DNA from: Paracoccus sp. MKU1
GTDB taxonomy: Bacteria; Pseudomonadota; Alphaproteobacteria; Rhodobacterales; Rhodobacteraceae
Assembly (NCBI RefSeq): GCF_001447385.1
Contig: NZ_LLWQ01000099.1
Coordinates: 1 to 63,701 of the forward strand
Reading direction: 5' to 3'
Length of the DNA: 63,701 nt
Shown here: positions 35,741 through 43,814 of the stretch, piece after piece
Position numbering within the stretch: position 1 is the stretch's first letter
How the letters are laid out: each line of letters begins with the position of its first letter
The notes under the pieces: model-generated
What the model saw: the letters and a program-made list of their open reading frames with translations, nothing else
Told to the model about the DNA's origin: nothing
Databases searched by the model: none
Program-made: the position numbers and the translations under genes

Positions 35741-37270
35741 TCAGTTCGACCGCCCGTAAACAATGCCGTTGGGCCGATCCCCAACAGGAATTGTTTGAAG
35801 CACCGTGCCGCTTTCGGCATCGATCACCGAGACGCTGTCATCGGCGATGTTCGTCACGAACACATAGGCCCCATCGGCCGAGGCCGACACGCCGTGGGCG
35901 CCGCCGCCGGTGGTGATGGTCTTCACCACCTGCCCGGTCGCCGTGTCGATCACGGATACGGTGTCGTTCGGCTCCGCCTCTGTGCCCTGGTTGGCCACAT
36001 AGACCGAACCACCGTCCGCAGTCGCGAAGACCTGGATCGGCTTCGGCCCGACATCCACCTTGCCGGTGATCTGCCGGGATACCGTGTCGATGACCGCCAC
36101 CCGGTTCTCATCGCGAAGCGAGACATAGGCCCGATCGCCCGAAGGCGTGAAGCCGACCTGGACGGGCGCGGCACCGACGGGAATACGGGCAACCTCGGCA
36201 AGATTTGCCGTGTCGATCACGGACACCGAGCCGTCCTCGACATTGGCGACGTAGAGTTCGGCCTCGTCCGGGCTCAGGCGCAGGCCGTGCGGGTAGCCGC
36301 CCGTCGCGACGCGCGCGATGACCTTGACCTGCGTCAGATCCACCACGGCGATCTCGTCACCGCCGGCCAAGGAGACATAGGCCCGGCCCAGCCGGTCGGC
36401 AACCACATGGGCCGGATGAGCGCCCACCGGGACCGTCGCCCCGGACGCCGAGAGGTTCTGCGGATCTAGAATGACCAGCAGCCCTTCGGCGACACCGTGA
36501 CCGTGACCCTTCGTGCCGTGATCCCCTTCGGTGACAGGCTCTCCGACTGCCAGCAGCAGCCTGCCATCCGGCGTCAGATCGACGTTATGAGGCGCGATCG
36601 GGACCGAAACCGAGACCACCGCTGCGGTGCCGAGATCGATGGCACTGATGGAATTGCCGCCTTCATTGGCCGAATAGACCGTTCCACCTGCCTGACCACG
36701 GATGGCCGGTTCCTGGCCGGCATTGATCTCCAGCCATGTCTGCATTGCAGCGATCTCGCGTTCCTGCGCCTCGATGATCTGGGCAGCCCACTCCCGCGTT
36801 TGCGGATCATCCCCATATTGCTGAACGATCTTCGCCATGTCGATCGCGCCCCGATGGTGCGGGATCATGCCCCGGACGAAGGCGAGGTCGGGGTCATCTG
36901 CCAGGACTCCCTCCATCATCGGCCCATGCATGTCGTTCATTGCATCGATATTGGCCTTCGTGAACGCGGGAAGGTGGTCGGGGGCCGGCGTCTCCGCAGG
37001 GGACGGACCCATCATTCCCGGCATCACCTGGTGAAGCGCATCCCTGCATTCCGGAGGCATGGCCCGCATCATGGCCCTGGACTGCTCCGGCATTCCCTGC
37101 ATCAGGGGCATCGTGGCGGAGCGGGCCGTGGGAGCGGGGGCCGGCTCGATTTGCACCTGCGCGTTTCCGGGACGATGGGCGCCATGCTCCGCTTGCGCCA
37201 GAGCAAAACTGGGCAAGCCGGTCAGGAGACCGACGGAAAGGGCGATTGCAGCTCGTGTCATTGTTTTCAT
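35741..37270 (-). CDS. DUF305 / YVTN beta-propeller fusion protein
   Basis: A 509-residue exported fusion. After a signal peptide (about 1-26) and a Met-rich region with MPLMQGMPEQSRAMMRAMPPE, a DUF305 helical domain (about 100-185) has the motif FVRGMIPHHRGAIDMAKIV. A seven-bladed YVTN propeller (about 195-505) follows, with repeats such as GSVSVIDTANLAEVARIPVG and DTVSVIDTATGQVVKTITTG. DUF305 and Met/His-rich segments are often linked to copper handling. The start at 37270 has AAAGG upstream. It heads a short minus-strand set with the Cys-rich protein and the DUF411 protein upstream, fitting a periplasmic copper-response role. Confidence 0.82.
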   Translation of the reverse strand: MKTMTRAAIALSVGLLTGLPSFALAQAEHGAHRPGNAQVQIEPAPAPTARSATMPLMQGMPEQSRAMMRAMPPECRDALHQVMPGMMGPSPAETPAPDHLPAFTKANIDAMNDMHGPMMEGVLADDPDLAFVRGMIPHHRGAIDMAKIVQQYGDDPQTREWAAQIIEAQEREIAAMQTWLEINAGQEPAIRGQAGGTVYSANEGGNSISAIDLGTAAVVSVSVPIAPHNVDLTPDGRLLLAVGEPVTEGDHGTKGHGHGVAEGLLVILDPQNLSASGATVPVGAHPAHVVADRLGRAYVSLAGGDEIAVVDLTQVKVIARVATGGYPHGLRLSPDEAELYVANVEDGSVSVIDTANLAEVARIPVGAAPVQVGFTPSGDRAYVSLRDENRVAVIDTVSRQITGKVDVGPKPIQVFATADGGSVYVANQGTEAEPNDTVSVIDTATGQVVKTITTGGGAHGVSASADGAYVFVTNIADDSVSVIDAESGTVLQTIPVGDRPNGIVYGRSN

Positions 37271-37373
37271 CCTTTGGCATCGGAGAAGCGGCGCCACTTT
37301 CCGGCGCTGGACTCCGTATTCGTCTGATGGGAGCGGCCCGAGGGGCCAGAGCCCTCTCGGACAGGCACGTGAC

Positions 37374-37850
37374 TCAGGCAGTCGCAGTCAGACGTGGCGG
37401 CCTCAGGATAGCAGCGGGGATTCGCCCCGAGGGGTCCGGCCTCATGCTGCTCAGGTGACCGTTGCCCGGAAAAGGCGGCAGCGGCTGGGGTTCGGGAAGG
37501 ATGGCAGCGACCAGGCATGCCTGGCAGCAATCCAGCAGGCCGAACCCTGCCGTGCCGGAATCGCAGTGTTCGACGGCCGTCCCCTCGCCCGATGCATGGG
37601 AATCGGTGCAAGGTTGCGTGATTGCGGCGACATCCTGATGGGCGGGATGTCCTCCCGGACCCGCATGCGCCACCGGCTGCAAAAGAACGGCGCCCAAGGC
37701 CAGCAGCAAGAGCATGATTGACAGATGGCGCAGCCGGTCGCCCCGCAACCGGAACGCCACCTGCACCCGCCCGATCACAGCGCCGCCGCCTCTCGGCCGG
37801 CGCTTGCCAGGGCACAATGCAAACAGACTGGTCACGGGTTGGGCGATCAT
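37374..37850 (-). CDS. Cys/His-containing exported protein, unknown
   Basis: A 158-residue protein with one membrane or signal helix (LSIMLLLLALGAVLLQPVAHA, about 46-66) followed by a short domain rich in His and Cys: GGHPAHQD, PCTDSHASGEGTAVEHCDSG and LLDCCQACLVAAI. It looks like the small proteins encoded near copper genes (DUF2946-like in layout), but I cannot assign a family. The start may be at 37850 (used here) or at ATG 37715, which would leave just the signal and Cys-rich part. It lies 13 bp after the DUF411 gene. Confidence 0.5.
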   Translation of the reverse strand: MIAQPVTSLFALCPGKRRPRGGGAVIGRVQVAFRLRGDRLRHLSIMLLLLALGAVLLQPVAHAGPGGHPAHQDVAAITQPCTDSHASGEGTAVEHCDSGTAGFGLLDCCQACLVAAILPEPQPLPPFPGNGHLSSMRPDPSGRIPAAILRPPRLTATA

Positions 37851-37863
37851 GCAGGGCCTTCGA

Positions 37864-38349
37864 TCAGATCTCCTCGGCGCCGTGGAAGCGCGAATAGGTC
37901 TTGTAGCCCGAAGCATCGAACAGCAGCACCTCATAGGTCTCCGGCTCGACGCCGGGGAGGTCCATGCCGGGCGAACCGACGGGCATCCCCGGCGCCGCAA
38001 GGCCGATGGCCGTCGGCCGTTCGGCCAGAAGGCGGCGGATGGCACCTGCCGGAACATGGCCCTCGATCACATAGCCGTCGACCTCGGCCGTGTGGCAAGA
38101 GGCCAGGTCGAGCGGAACGCCCAGCCGTTCCTTGAGGCTGTAGACGTCGTCCGAGTTCACCGCCCGGACCGGAAAGCCGGCGGCGCGCATATGGTCGATC
38201 CAGCCGCCGCAGCAGCCGCAACCGGGGTCCTTGGTCACCGTTACCAGCGGCAGCGTCTCGGCCCGCAGGTGCCCGGGCAGGACAACTAACAGGGAAAGGA
38301 TACCAGCGGCCATCAAGGCGGCGCGTCGGCTAATGATAGGATCTGGCAT
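37864..38349 (-). CDS. DUF411 metal-binding protein
   Basis: A 161-residue periplasmic protein of the DUF411 family. The N-terminus ISRRAALMAAGILSLLVVLPGHLRA is a Tat- or Sec-type signal. The core reads VTVTKDPGCGCCGGWIDHMRAAGFPV (thioredoxin-like CGCC), LASCHTAEVDGYVIEGHVPAGAI and GLAAPGMPVGSPGMD. Family members bind copper and are usually encoded in copper-resistance clusters. ATG 38349, eight to nine bases after GAGG, is preferred to the TTG six bases before it. With the next two minus-strand genes it forms a small copper-related set. Confidence 0.9.
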   Translation of the reverse strand: MPDPIISRRAALMAAGILSLLVVLPGHLRAETLPLVTVTKDPGCGCCGGWIDHMRAAGFPVRAVNSDDVYSLKERLGVPLDLASCHTAEVDGYVIEGHVPAGAIRRLLAERPTAIGLAAPGMPVGSPGMDLPGVEPETYEVLLFDASGYKTYSRFHGAEEI

Positions 38350-38664
38350 CGTCAAACCTCGCTTGCAGATGCCATTGTCCTGCCGCGCCGGGCCGGGCGC
38401 CAGCCACGAAGAGGTGAGCAGGCGCCTGCATCCCGCGGCAAGTTGTCGCGAGCCCGGACAGGCCGCGCTCCCACCCCGTCTTCAACCCGGATCGGGCAAG
38501 GGATCGAGGGGGCCCGGCCGAACCCAGTCCGGAATGCTCGCGCAGCGTCCGACGCCTGCGCGAGGCGGGCGCGCGCCTCCGAGGCTTCGCCTTTGGCCGC
38601 GAACCTGGCCTGGCGCTGCTACGCCGCCTCTGGCGCAGGGCGGACGCCTGATGCCCAGCGTCAC
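38350..38664. other. Intergenic stretch, no gene seen
   Basis: About 315 bp of GC-rich sequence between the DUF411 gene and the exported protein at 38665. Several long open frames cross it, but their sequences are Arg/Pro/Ala-rich shadows with no family feature. The part next to 38350 must hold the promoter of the DUF411 set. Confidence 0.4.
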
Positions 38665-39084
38665 TCAGTTCGAGAAAGCATCAATCAGGTTCAGGACCGC
38701 GAGAATCTTTCTGGTGCCGCTGTCAATCCGATAAATCCGGTCATTGTCCCGGTAGTAGTTCCATCCGCGGCGTTGCTCCAGGCCGTATCGGTCCAGGTCG
38801 CGGATCAACACGTAATTGCCGCTTCGAAGCGTATCGCCGACCCGGGTACCGAAACGCTTGCCGACCTGACCAGGCGGAACGCAAGGAGGGTTCTTCTTGG
38901 CGAGTCCAGGCGGGCAATCGGCAACATAGCGCGCCTGTGCGCGATGAATGTCCCTGTAGCCGCGGTCGTCGTGATGACGCGCAAGGCCGCCTTTACCATT
39001 GCCGCGCCCCGGATCGGCCGGGACCGGAGCAGCGGCCGTTACGGCAACAACCATGGCGGTCATCAGTGTCGGTGCCAGTTTCAT
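38665..39084 (-). CDS. Small exported protein with CPPGLAKKNPPC motif (RcnB-like)
   Basis: A 139-residue protein with a signal peptide ending near residue 23. A His/Gly-rich part is followed by DCPPGLAKKNPPCVPPGQVGK (about 56-76) and a C-terminal domain ending DNDRIYRIDSGTRKILAVLNLIDAF. The Cys-Pro-Pro-Gly-Leu-Ala-Lys-Lys motif and this C-terminal pattern occur in many small alphaproteobacterial exported proteins related to the nickel/cobalt protein RcnB. Function is unknown. Good length and composition, a plausible ATG at 39084, and lower GC than the surrounding gap support it as a real gene. Confidence 0.65.
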   Translation of the reverse strand: MKLAPTLMTAMVVAVTAAAPVPADPGRGNGKGGLARHHDDRGYRDIHRAQARYVADCPPGLAKKNPPCVPPGQVGKRFGTRVGDTLRSGNYVLIRDLDRYGLEQRRGWNYYRDNDRIYRIDSGTRKILAVLNLIDAFSN

Positions 39085-39864
39085 CGTTCATGCTCCCGGG
39101 CAGCATCCAGCACAGCATATAGTTCGGCCAATGCGGACGTCGCATCACAAAAACATGCTCTGGCGAAAAGCCGCCGCCGACCGCTGAATGGCCGACTTTG
39201 CCAAGCTTCAACCCTATCCGACCGCCCCGCCCGCGCGGGGCCTTTTCATGCAGAAACGCATGATTCTGATAGGGTTCATGGGCCGCACCACGCGGCTCAC
39301 CAATATGGCCCGCGTCGGGCGCCCGGTTGGCGCGGGCGAGGACCAAATCCGCGCCGTGATCGTGGTCGAGACCTCGGACTGCGGATTCGACAGCCATGTA
39401 CCGCGTCGAGCAGCGCCTGACCGCGGCGCGCGCCCCACGAAGTGGCGCTGGCCGGGTCGCCGTCGCCGGCCTGACGGTCGCCGCTCCATTCGTGGCGGCC
39501 GTCTTGGGGGAAACGCAGGCATGGGAATGGCTTGTCACGGATCCCGGACGAAGGCTCCGGCCGATGGAAGGACCTGAACGAAATCGGCGCGGGCCTGCGC
39601 GGGATCGCCGCAGCTTCGCCAAACGGGCCAGCGAGGGCGCACGGGGTGAGGTCTACCCGTCCTTACGCCTGCCCCCTCTTGCCTCCATGCGGGTGCCGAT
39701 TTGTTCCAGCCGCTACGGCTGAACCGCAAGAATTACACCGCCCCGATCGGTCTCTGCCTGATGCAACGCAGATCGGCGAAAATCCGCCAGCGCCGATGCC
39801 GCGATTCGGCTTCCCTTTGCCACCGTGCTAGCCTCCCTCGCATCAGTCAGATGGAGGGGGAGAG
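39085..39864. other. Intergenic stretch, no intact gene
   Basis: About 780 bp without a supportable gene. Frames of 100-130 codons exist on both strands, with uneven composition and no family feature. A terminator-like hairpin is present at 39225-39246. The stretch belongs to the decayed zone beside tRNA-Pro and probably contains remnants too degraded to name. Confidence 0.45.
39225..39246 (+). terminator. GC hairpin followed by TTTT
   Basis: CCCCGC (39225-39230), loop CCGC, GCGGGG (39235-39240), then CCTTTTC. This is a standard intrinsic terminator layout for plus-strand transcription. No intact plus-strand gene lies upstream, so it may have belonged to a lost gene. Confidence 0.4.
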
Positions 39865-40023
39865 ATGGGGCAAAAATTTGTGCCCGAGCTACACGACCCG
39901 GACCACCGGAAGGCTGAGGGGCAGAAAGACAAGCAGCTCACGGACGATGAAGCCGATCGCTTGTTCGATGCGATAGTGGCCAAGCTCGACGCGGAAGAGC
40001 GAGCAGCACAGCGGCAAAATTGA
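39865..40023 (+). CDS. Small charged protein, unknown
   Basis: A 52-codon gene with a very strong ribosome site (GGAGGGGGAGAG directly before ATG). The product is highly charged: MGQKFVPELHDPDHRK, then a helix-prone stretch with DDEADRLFDAIVAKLDAEER. It ends 7 bp before a perfect GC hairpin. The codon use, start signal and terminator argue for a genuine gene. I do not recognise the family; an acidic helical protein of this kind could be an antitoxin-like or phage-derived small protein. Confidence 0.55.
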   Translation: MGQKFVPELHDPDHRKAEGQKDKQLTDDEADRLFDAIVAKLDAEERAAQRQN

Positions 40024-40030
40024 TTGTACT

Positions 40031-40053
40031 CCCGCCCGGTCACTCCGGGCGGG
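40031..40053. terminator. Bidirectional GC hairpin
   Basis: CCCGCCCGG (40031-40039) and CCGGGCGGG (40045-40053) form a perfect 9-bp stem with a 5-base loop. It sits between the plus-strand small gene ending at 40023 and the minus-strand hicB remnant ending at 40057, so it can terminate both. Confidence 0.65.
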
Positions 40054-40056
40054 CCT

Positions 40057-40458
40057 TCATGCGTTTCTGGCGCCGGTGATCTCATGCCGCGCGGCCGAGG
40101 CCAGAACGGAAGATCTGGTCACCCCGCGCGCTTTCCAGCGTCGATGGCGCGCCGGAGGCCACGTTCAATCGAGAGGTTCACTCGCTCCAGCGCCCCGTCC
40201 GTCGGGATATAGGGGGTCGCGATCAGGGTGGCGCCTTCGAACAGCGCAGGGGCAACATTCTCGCGCTGGCGGAGGGGATCAAGCGGCGAGAGCGTCACCT
40301 CCGCCCGATCCTCGAACCATGGCTTGAGAGCCTCAGTGGCCGCTTTTCGGGACTTCGTCCCAGCCATCGGACGCGGCGAAGCAGCCCCGCAGGTCGGGAA
40401 AAGTCAGGCCATAGGCCGAGCCGGGGTCCCGATGGACGATGGCGGAATGCAAGATCAT
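40057..40458 (-). pseudogene. hicB: HicB antitoxin, two frameshifts
   Basis: From ATG 40458 the frame gives MILHSAIVHRDPGSAYGLTF and PDLRGCFAASDGWDEVPKS, the HicB partial RNase H-like fold, then hits a stop. A second frame carries RKAATEALKPWFEDRAEVTL, GATLIATPYIPTDGALERVN and LSIERGLRRAIDAG, the rest of HicB. A third frame gives RGVTRSSVLASAARHEI, the C-terminal ribbon-helix-helix part, and stops at 40057. All parts of the antitoxin are in order but separated by two frameshifts, one near 40346 and one near 40130. The hicA remnant lies just upstream, as in normal hicAB loci. Confidence 0.75.
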
Positions 40459-40499
40459 GGTGGTTTCCCGATTTGTAGAACCGCAAAATTGTGGAGGGC

Positions 40500-40679
40500 A
40501 GATGAACCGGGCTTACAAGAGTTCGGCCCGTTGATGCTGCGGGCGGCTCCCAGGTCCTTCTTCAGGTGCGGTACGGTCGCGGTCCTTTCGCCCTTTCTCG
40601 GCTTCAGGTGCGATCCTCGTTTCGAAACCCCCTCGAATCCCGCTGCCTTCAGAACCTGGAGGATTCTCCCATCCGCGGA
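40500..40679 (-). pseudogene. hicA: HicA toxin remnant
   Basis: A minus-strand frame without a start codon reads GRILQVLKAAGFEGVSKRGS then HLKPRKGERTATVPHLKKDL and runs on without the usual ending. HicA toxins have this plan: a first helix, GSHxxxx with the catalytic His (present in RGSHLK), then VTVPHPKKDL. The N-terminal start is lost and the C-terminus (usually GTLRSIxKQAGL) is altered to GAARSINGPN. It precedes the hicB remnant on the same strand. The toxin is very probably inactive. Confidence 0.6.
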
Positions 40680-40866
40680 TCAGGCAACAGACCCCGGACC
40701 GACGCGACAAGATCGGCGGGAAGGTCGGTGATGATCGGAACGGCACCTTCAGCGCCTTGTGGCATTCGCCATCGCACCGAGATCTTCTGGATGCCAGAGG
40801 AAATCCTGGAAGGGCGGCCCGCTGCACACATCTGCAAACCGGTGAGGGCCAGAAGTAGCCAAGTGG

Positions 40867-40943
40867 TGGTCGGGGCGAGAGGATTCGAACCTCCGGCCTA
40901 CGGTACCCAAAACCGTCGCGCTACCAGGCTGCGCTACGCCCCG
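40867..40943 (-). tRNA. tRNA-Pro (anticodon TGG)
   Basis: A complete 77-base tRNA on the minus strand. The acceptor arms CGGGGCG and CGCCCCG pair fully, the discriminator is A, and CCA is encoded. The D arm has GCGCAGCCTGGTAGCGC, the anticodon stem ACGGT/ACCGT encloses TTTGGGT (anticodon TGG), and the T arm has GGAGG TTCGAAT CCTCT-type sequence. It reads proline CCA codons and, with wobble, other CCN codons. The 3' end faces the decayed region at lower coordinates, the usual side for integration of mobile elements. Confidence 0.95.
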
Positions 40944-41015
40944 GACCTGTGGCGCTGTCTAGCGGCTGGCCGCGCGGGGGGAAAGGGAAAATCGACGGCG
41001 CCGAGACGCGAGCCT

Positions 41016-41510
41016 TCAGTCGCAGGGCGCCAGCGCGTCCTCTTGCGGCAGTCGCGGATGCGACAGCACCATGCCCGGATGGATGCCCAGCCGCGCCGCA
41101 TCGCCCCCCGGCACCTCCAGCACCATCAGCCGCTGGGGTGCAGGATCGCCGGGCGCGGCGCCGGGAATCGCCGTCTCGTCCAGCGGACGGGCCATGGGAT
41201 GGACGTGGCGCACCTCGCCCCGCGCGTCGATGAAGATCATGTCCAGCGCGATCAGCGTGTTGCGCATCCAGAAGCTGACCGGCTGCGGCGATTCGTAGAT
41301 GAACAGCATGCCCTGCCCCCGGGGCAGGTCGCGGCGGAACATCAGGCCCCGCGCGCGTTCCTCGTCGGAATCGGCGATCTCGACCGCCACCTCGACCGGC
41401 TGTCCCCGGCCCTGGAACAGGGCCAGGTCGGGATGGCATGTGGCCGCAAGGGCCGAGGATGGATCAGTGATGAGAAGAGCTAGAAAAACCGTTGCGGCCC
41501 GCAACTTCAT
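41016..41510 (-). CDS. DUF192 (UPF0127) exported protein
   Basis: A 164-residue DUF192 protein with a signal peptide (about 1-23). The family blocks are VEVAVEIADSDEERARGLMF, RRDLPRGQGMLFIYESPQPV, SFWMRNTLIALDMIFID and the C-terminal VLEVPGGDAARLGIHPGMVL. The function of the family is not established. Its start overlaps the end of the double cold-shock gene by 4 bp, an arrangement common in Rhodobacteraceae. Confidence 0.9.
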   Translation of the reverse strand: MKLRAATVFLALLITDPSSALAATCHPDLALFQGRGQPVEVAVEIADSDEERARGLMFRRDLPRGQGMLFIYESPQPVSFWMRNTLIALDMIFIDARGEVRHVHPMARPLDETAIPGAAPGDPAPQRLMVLEVPGGDAARLGIHPGMVLSHPRLPQEDALAPCD

Positions 41511-42100
41511 ACCGCGCCCGCGACCAGCCGCAATTTAGCGAGCGCGGCCGCTCCCCCCGGTTGCGACTGCCGCGCCTCGATCGCGGCTCTTTCCCAGGAG
41601 AGGATTTGCGCGGCCATCATCCCCCGCCGCCCATCGACCACGCGCAGCGCGATGGCCTCGCCCACGGCCAGGTCGGCAAAGCCCGAATGGCGCAGGACCT
41701 CGACATGCAGGAACACATCGGCCTTTTCGGCGAAGATGTTGGCGAAGCCGAAGCCCTTGGCCTTGTCGAACCATTTCACCCGCGCCGGCAGCAGCGGCAG
41801 CTGCGCGATCTCCTCCGGCGTGGCCGAACACAGATCGGCGATGGCCGGCATCGGTTCGCTGGCCGGGGGCGTGACCTCCAGCACCTCGACCGCCTGCATG
41901 CCGCGCGGGGTTTTCTGAATCATGGCAACGACATGAGAGCCCTCGGCAACCGAACTCTGGCCGAAATTCCTCAGCACATTGGCATGCAGGAGAATGTCGG
42001 CGCCACCATCGGGATCGGTCAGGAAACCGAAGCCCTTGCTGCCGTCGAACCATTTCACGACGCCCGCAATCTTGCGTTGTTGCCCGTCGTCTTCTTCCAT
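41507..42100 (-). CDS. Double cold-shock domain protein
   Basis: A 197-residue protein with two cold-shock domains. The first (about 9-75) has GVVKWFDGSKGFGFLTDPDGGADILLH and the second (about 118-185) has ARVKWFDKAKGFGFANIFAEKADVFLH. Each keeps the RNP1-like KGFGF motif and an aromatic KWF strand for binding single-stranded RNA or DNA. A linker rich in Pro, Ala and Glu separates them. Likely a nucleic-acid chaperone. The DUF192 gene follows with a 4-bp overlap. Confidence 0.92.
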   Translation of the reverse strand: MEEDDGQQRKIAGVVKWFDGSKGFGFLTDPDGGADILLHANVLRNFGQSSVAEGSHVVAMIQKTPRGMQAVEVLEVTPPASEPMPAIADLCSATPEEIAQLPLLPARVKWFDKAKGFGFANIFAEKADVFLHVEVLRHSGFADLAVGEAIALRVVDGRRGMMAAQILSWERAAIEARQSQPGGAAALAKLRLVAGAV

Positions 42101-42231
42101 GTCGTCCTGTCACCCGTTTGAAAACCAGAAACAACCCGAAACTCCGGTCCCGCGTCCTTCGATCTGGACTGAACGAAGGTAGAGCCGGATTGGTCAGGTT
42201 TTCCATACCATGGATAAATCCCGAACCCGCA

Positions 42232-42894
42232 TCAAGGGCTAAGACGGCACACTTGCCACAAACTTTGCATAATTTCCTGGCCCTCGTCCTGCAAGGTGCT
42301 GTTTTCGCCGTGATAACCTTTTTTTGTCCAACGAAAGCGATCATGCAGGCGAAAGGCGCCATCGGCCCAGAACTCGATCTGAACCGGATGGATTCGGTAT
42401 CCGCCCCAATGCGGCGGGCGCGGCGGATTCAATCCGAGGTTGATTCCCAGCCGCGCCGCCTCGGCCATCAGCGCGTTGCGGCTGGCCAGCGGCCGGCTTT
42501 GCTGCGACGCCCAGGCGCCGATCCGCGACTGCAAGGGCCGCGAGGCGTAATAGGCATCGGCCAGTTCCGGCTCGACCCGGGTGACATGGCCGCGCACACG
42601 AATCTGCCGGCGCAGGGATTTCCAGTGCATGACGAAGGCGGCGACGCCGGTGGCCTCGATCTCGACCCCCTTGGCGCTTTCGTAATTGGTATAGAAGACA
42701 AAGGAACCGTCCGCCCCCGCGCCTTCGATATCCTTCAAAAGCACCATGCGCACATCGGGCATGCCGGCCGCATCGACGGTGGCCAGCGCCATGGCGCTGG
42801 CGTCGTTCGGCTCGGTCCTCTCGGCCTCGGCCAGCCAGCTCCGGGCGATGGCAAAGGGATCGTCGCCCGCAAAAATTCCGCTCCGGTCACTCAT
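42232..42894 (-). CDS. pdxH: Pyridoxamine 5'-phosphate oxidase with C-terminal insertion
   Basis: PdxH oxidises pyridoxine or pyridoxamine 5'-phosphate to pyridoxal 5'-phosphate using FMN. The 220-residue protein has [28 protein letters not shown] (FMN contacts), [32 protein letters not shown] and [17 protein letters not shown]. The end normally reads RFRWT, a few residues, then W-x-V-x-RLxP. Here about 20 extra residues (from TKKGYHGEN to QEIMQS) separate RFRW from LWQVCRLSP. The insert is lower in GC than the rest of the gene and begins at a run of seven A. Function is probably kept. Confidence 0.92.
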   Translation of the reverse strand: MSDRSGIFAGDDPFAIARSWLAEAERTEPNDASAMALATVDAAGMPDVRMVLLKDIEGAGADGSFVFYTNYESAKGVEIEATGVAAFVMHWKSLRRQIRVRGHVTRVEPELADAYYASRPLQSRIGAWASQQSRPLASRNALMAEAARLGINLGLNPPRPPHWGGYRIHPVQIEFWADGAFRLHDRFRWTKKGYHGENSTLQDEGQEIMQSLWQVCRLSP

Positions 42895-42977
42895 GGCTGT
42901 CTGTCTACCGACACTTGATGCCTCCTTGCAGTTGCCCTAATCCTGCTGAAAACCGAAGAAGCGCGAGGGGCAGCATC

Positions 42978-43805
42978 ATGTCAAGTGACGGCGGTATGGG
43001 GCTGATGAAGGGTCGCCGCGGCCTCATCATGGGCCTGGCGAATGACAAGTCCATCGCCTGGGGCATCGCCAAGGCGCTGGCCGACCAAGGCGCCGAGCTG
43101 GCCTTTTCCTATCAGGGCGAGGCGCTCAAGCGCCGGGTCGAGCCGCTCGCCGCACAGATCGGCTCGGACCTGCTGGCCGAATGCGACGTCTCGGACGAGG
43201 CCTCGATCGACGGGCTGTTCGAGACGCTGCGCGGGCGCTGGGACAGCCTGGACTTCATCGTCCATGCCATCGGCTTTTCCGACAAGGAGCAGTTGCGCGG
43301 CCGCTATGCGGACACCACGCGCGACAACTTCCTGATGACCATGGACATTTCGGTCTATTCCTTCACCGCCGTGGCGCGCCGCGCCGCCGCGATGATGCCG
43401 AATGGCGGCTCGATGCTGACCCTGACTTATTACGGCGCCGAGCGCGTCATGCCGCATTACAACGTCATGGGCATCGCCAAGGCCGCGCTGGAGGCCTCGG
43501 TGCGCTATCTGGCCGAGGATTTCGGCAAGGACGGCATCCGCGTCAACGCCATCTCGGCCGGGCCGATCAAGACCCTGGCGGCCAGCGGCATCGGCGATTT
43601 CCGCTATATCATGAAGTGGAACGAGCTGAACTCGCCGCTGCGCCGCAACGTCAGCCAGGAGGAGGTCGGCAAATCGGCGCTCTACCTGCTGTCCGACCTG
43701 GGCTCGGGCGTCACCGGCGAGACGCACCACGTCGATTCGGGCTATCACATCGTCGGCATGAAGGCGGTGGACGCCCCCGACATCGCCACGACCAAAAAGG
43801 ACTGA
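42978..43805 (+). CDS. fabI: Enoyl-[acyl-carrier-protein] reductase
   Basis: FabI performs the last reduction of each fatty-acid elongation cycle with NADH. The 275-residue SDR-fold protein has GLANDKSIAWGIAKALADQGAELAF (nucleotide binding, split here in family order), HAIGFSDKEQLRGRY, and the catalytic Tyr-x6-Lys as YNVMGIAK with a preceding Tyr in TYYGAERVMPHY. GPIKTLAASGIGDFRYIMKW is the substrate loop. ATG 42978 with GAGGGG upstream is preferred over the longer frame to 42915. The LysE exporter and gpt genes follow on the same strand at 9-bp gaps. Confidence 0.95.
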   Translation: MSSDGGMGLMKGRRGLIMGLANDKSIAWGIAKALADQGAELAFSYQGEALKRRVEPLAAQIGSDLLAECDVSDEASIDGLFETLRGRWDSLDFIVHAIGFSDKEQLRGRYADTTRDNFLMTMDISVYSFTAVARRAAAMMPNGGSMLTLTYYGAERVMPHYNVMGIAKAALEASVRYLAEDFGKDGIRVNAISAGPIKTLAASGIGDFRYIMKWNELNSPLRRNVSQEEVGKSALYLLSDLGSGVTGETHHVDSGYHIVGMKAVDAPDIATTKKD

Positions 43806-43814
43806 TCCACCGCG

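Noticed and set aside
39396..39722. Plus-strand frame that loosely recalls a phage lysozyme start (VAVAGLTVAAPFVAA)
   Set aside because: The similarity covers only one hydrophobic stretch and no catalytic Glu-containing motif follows.
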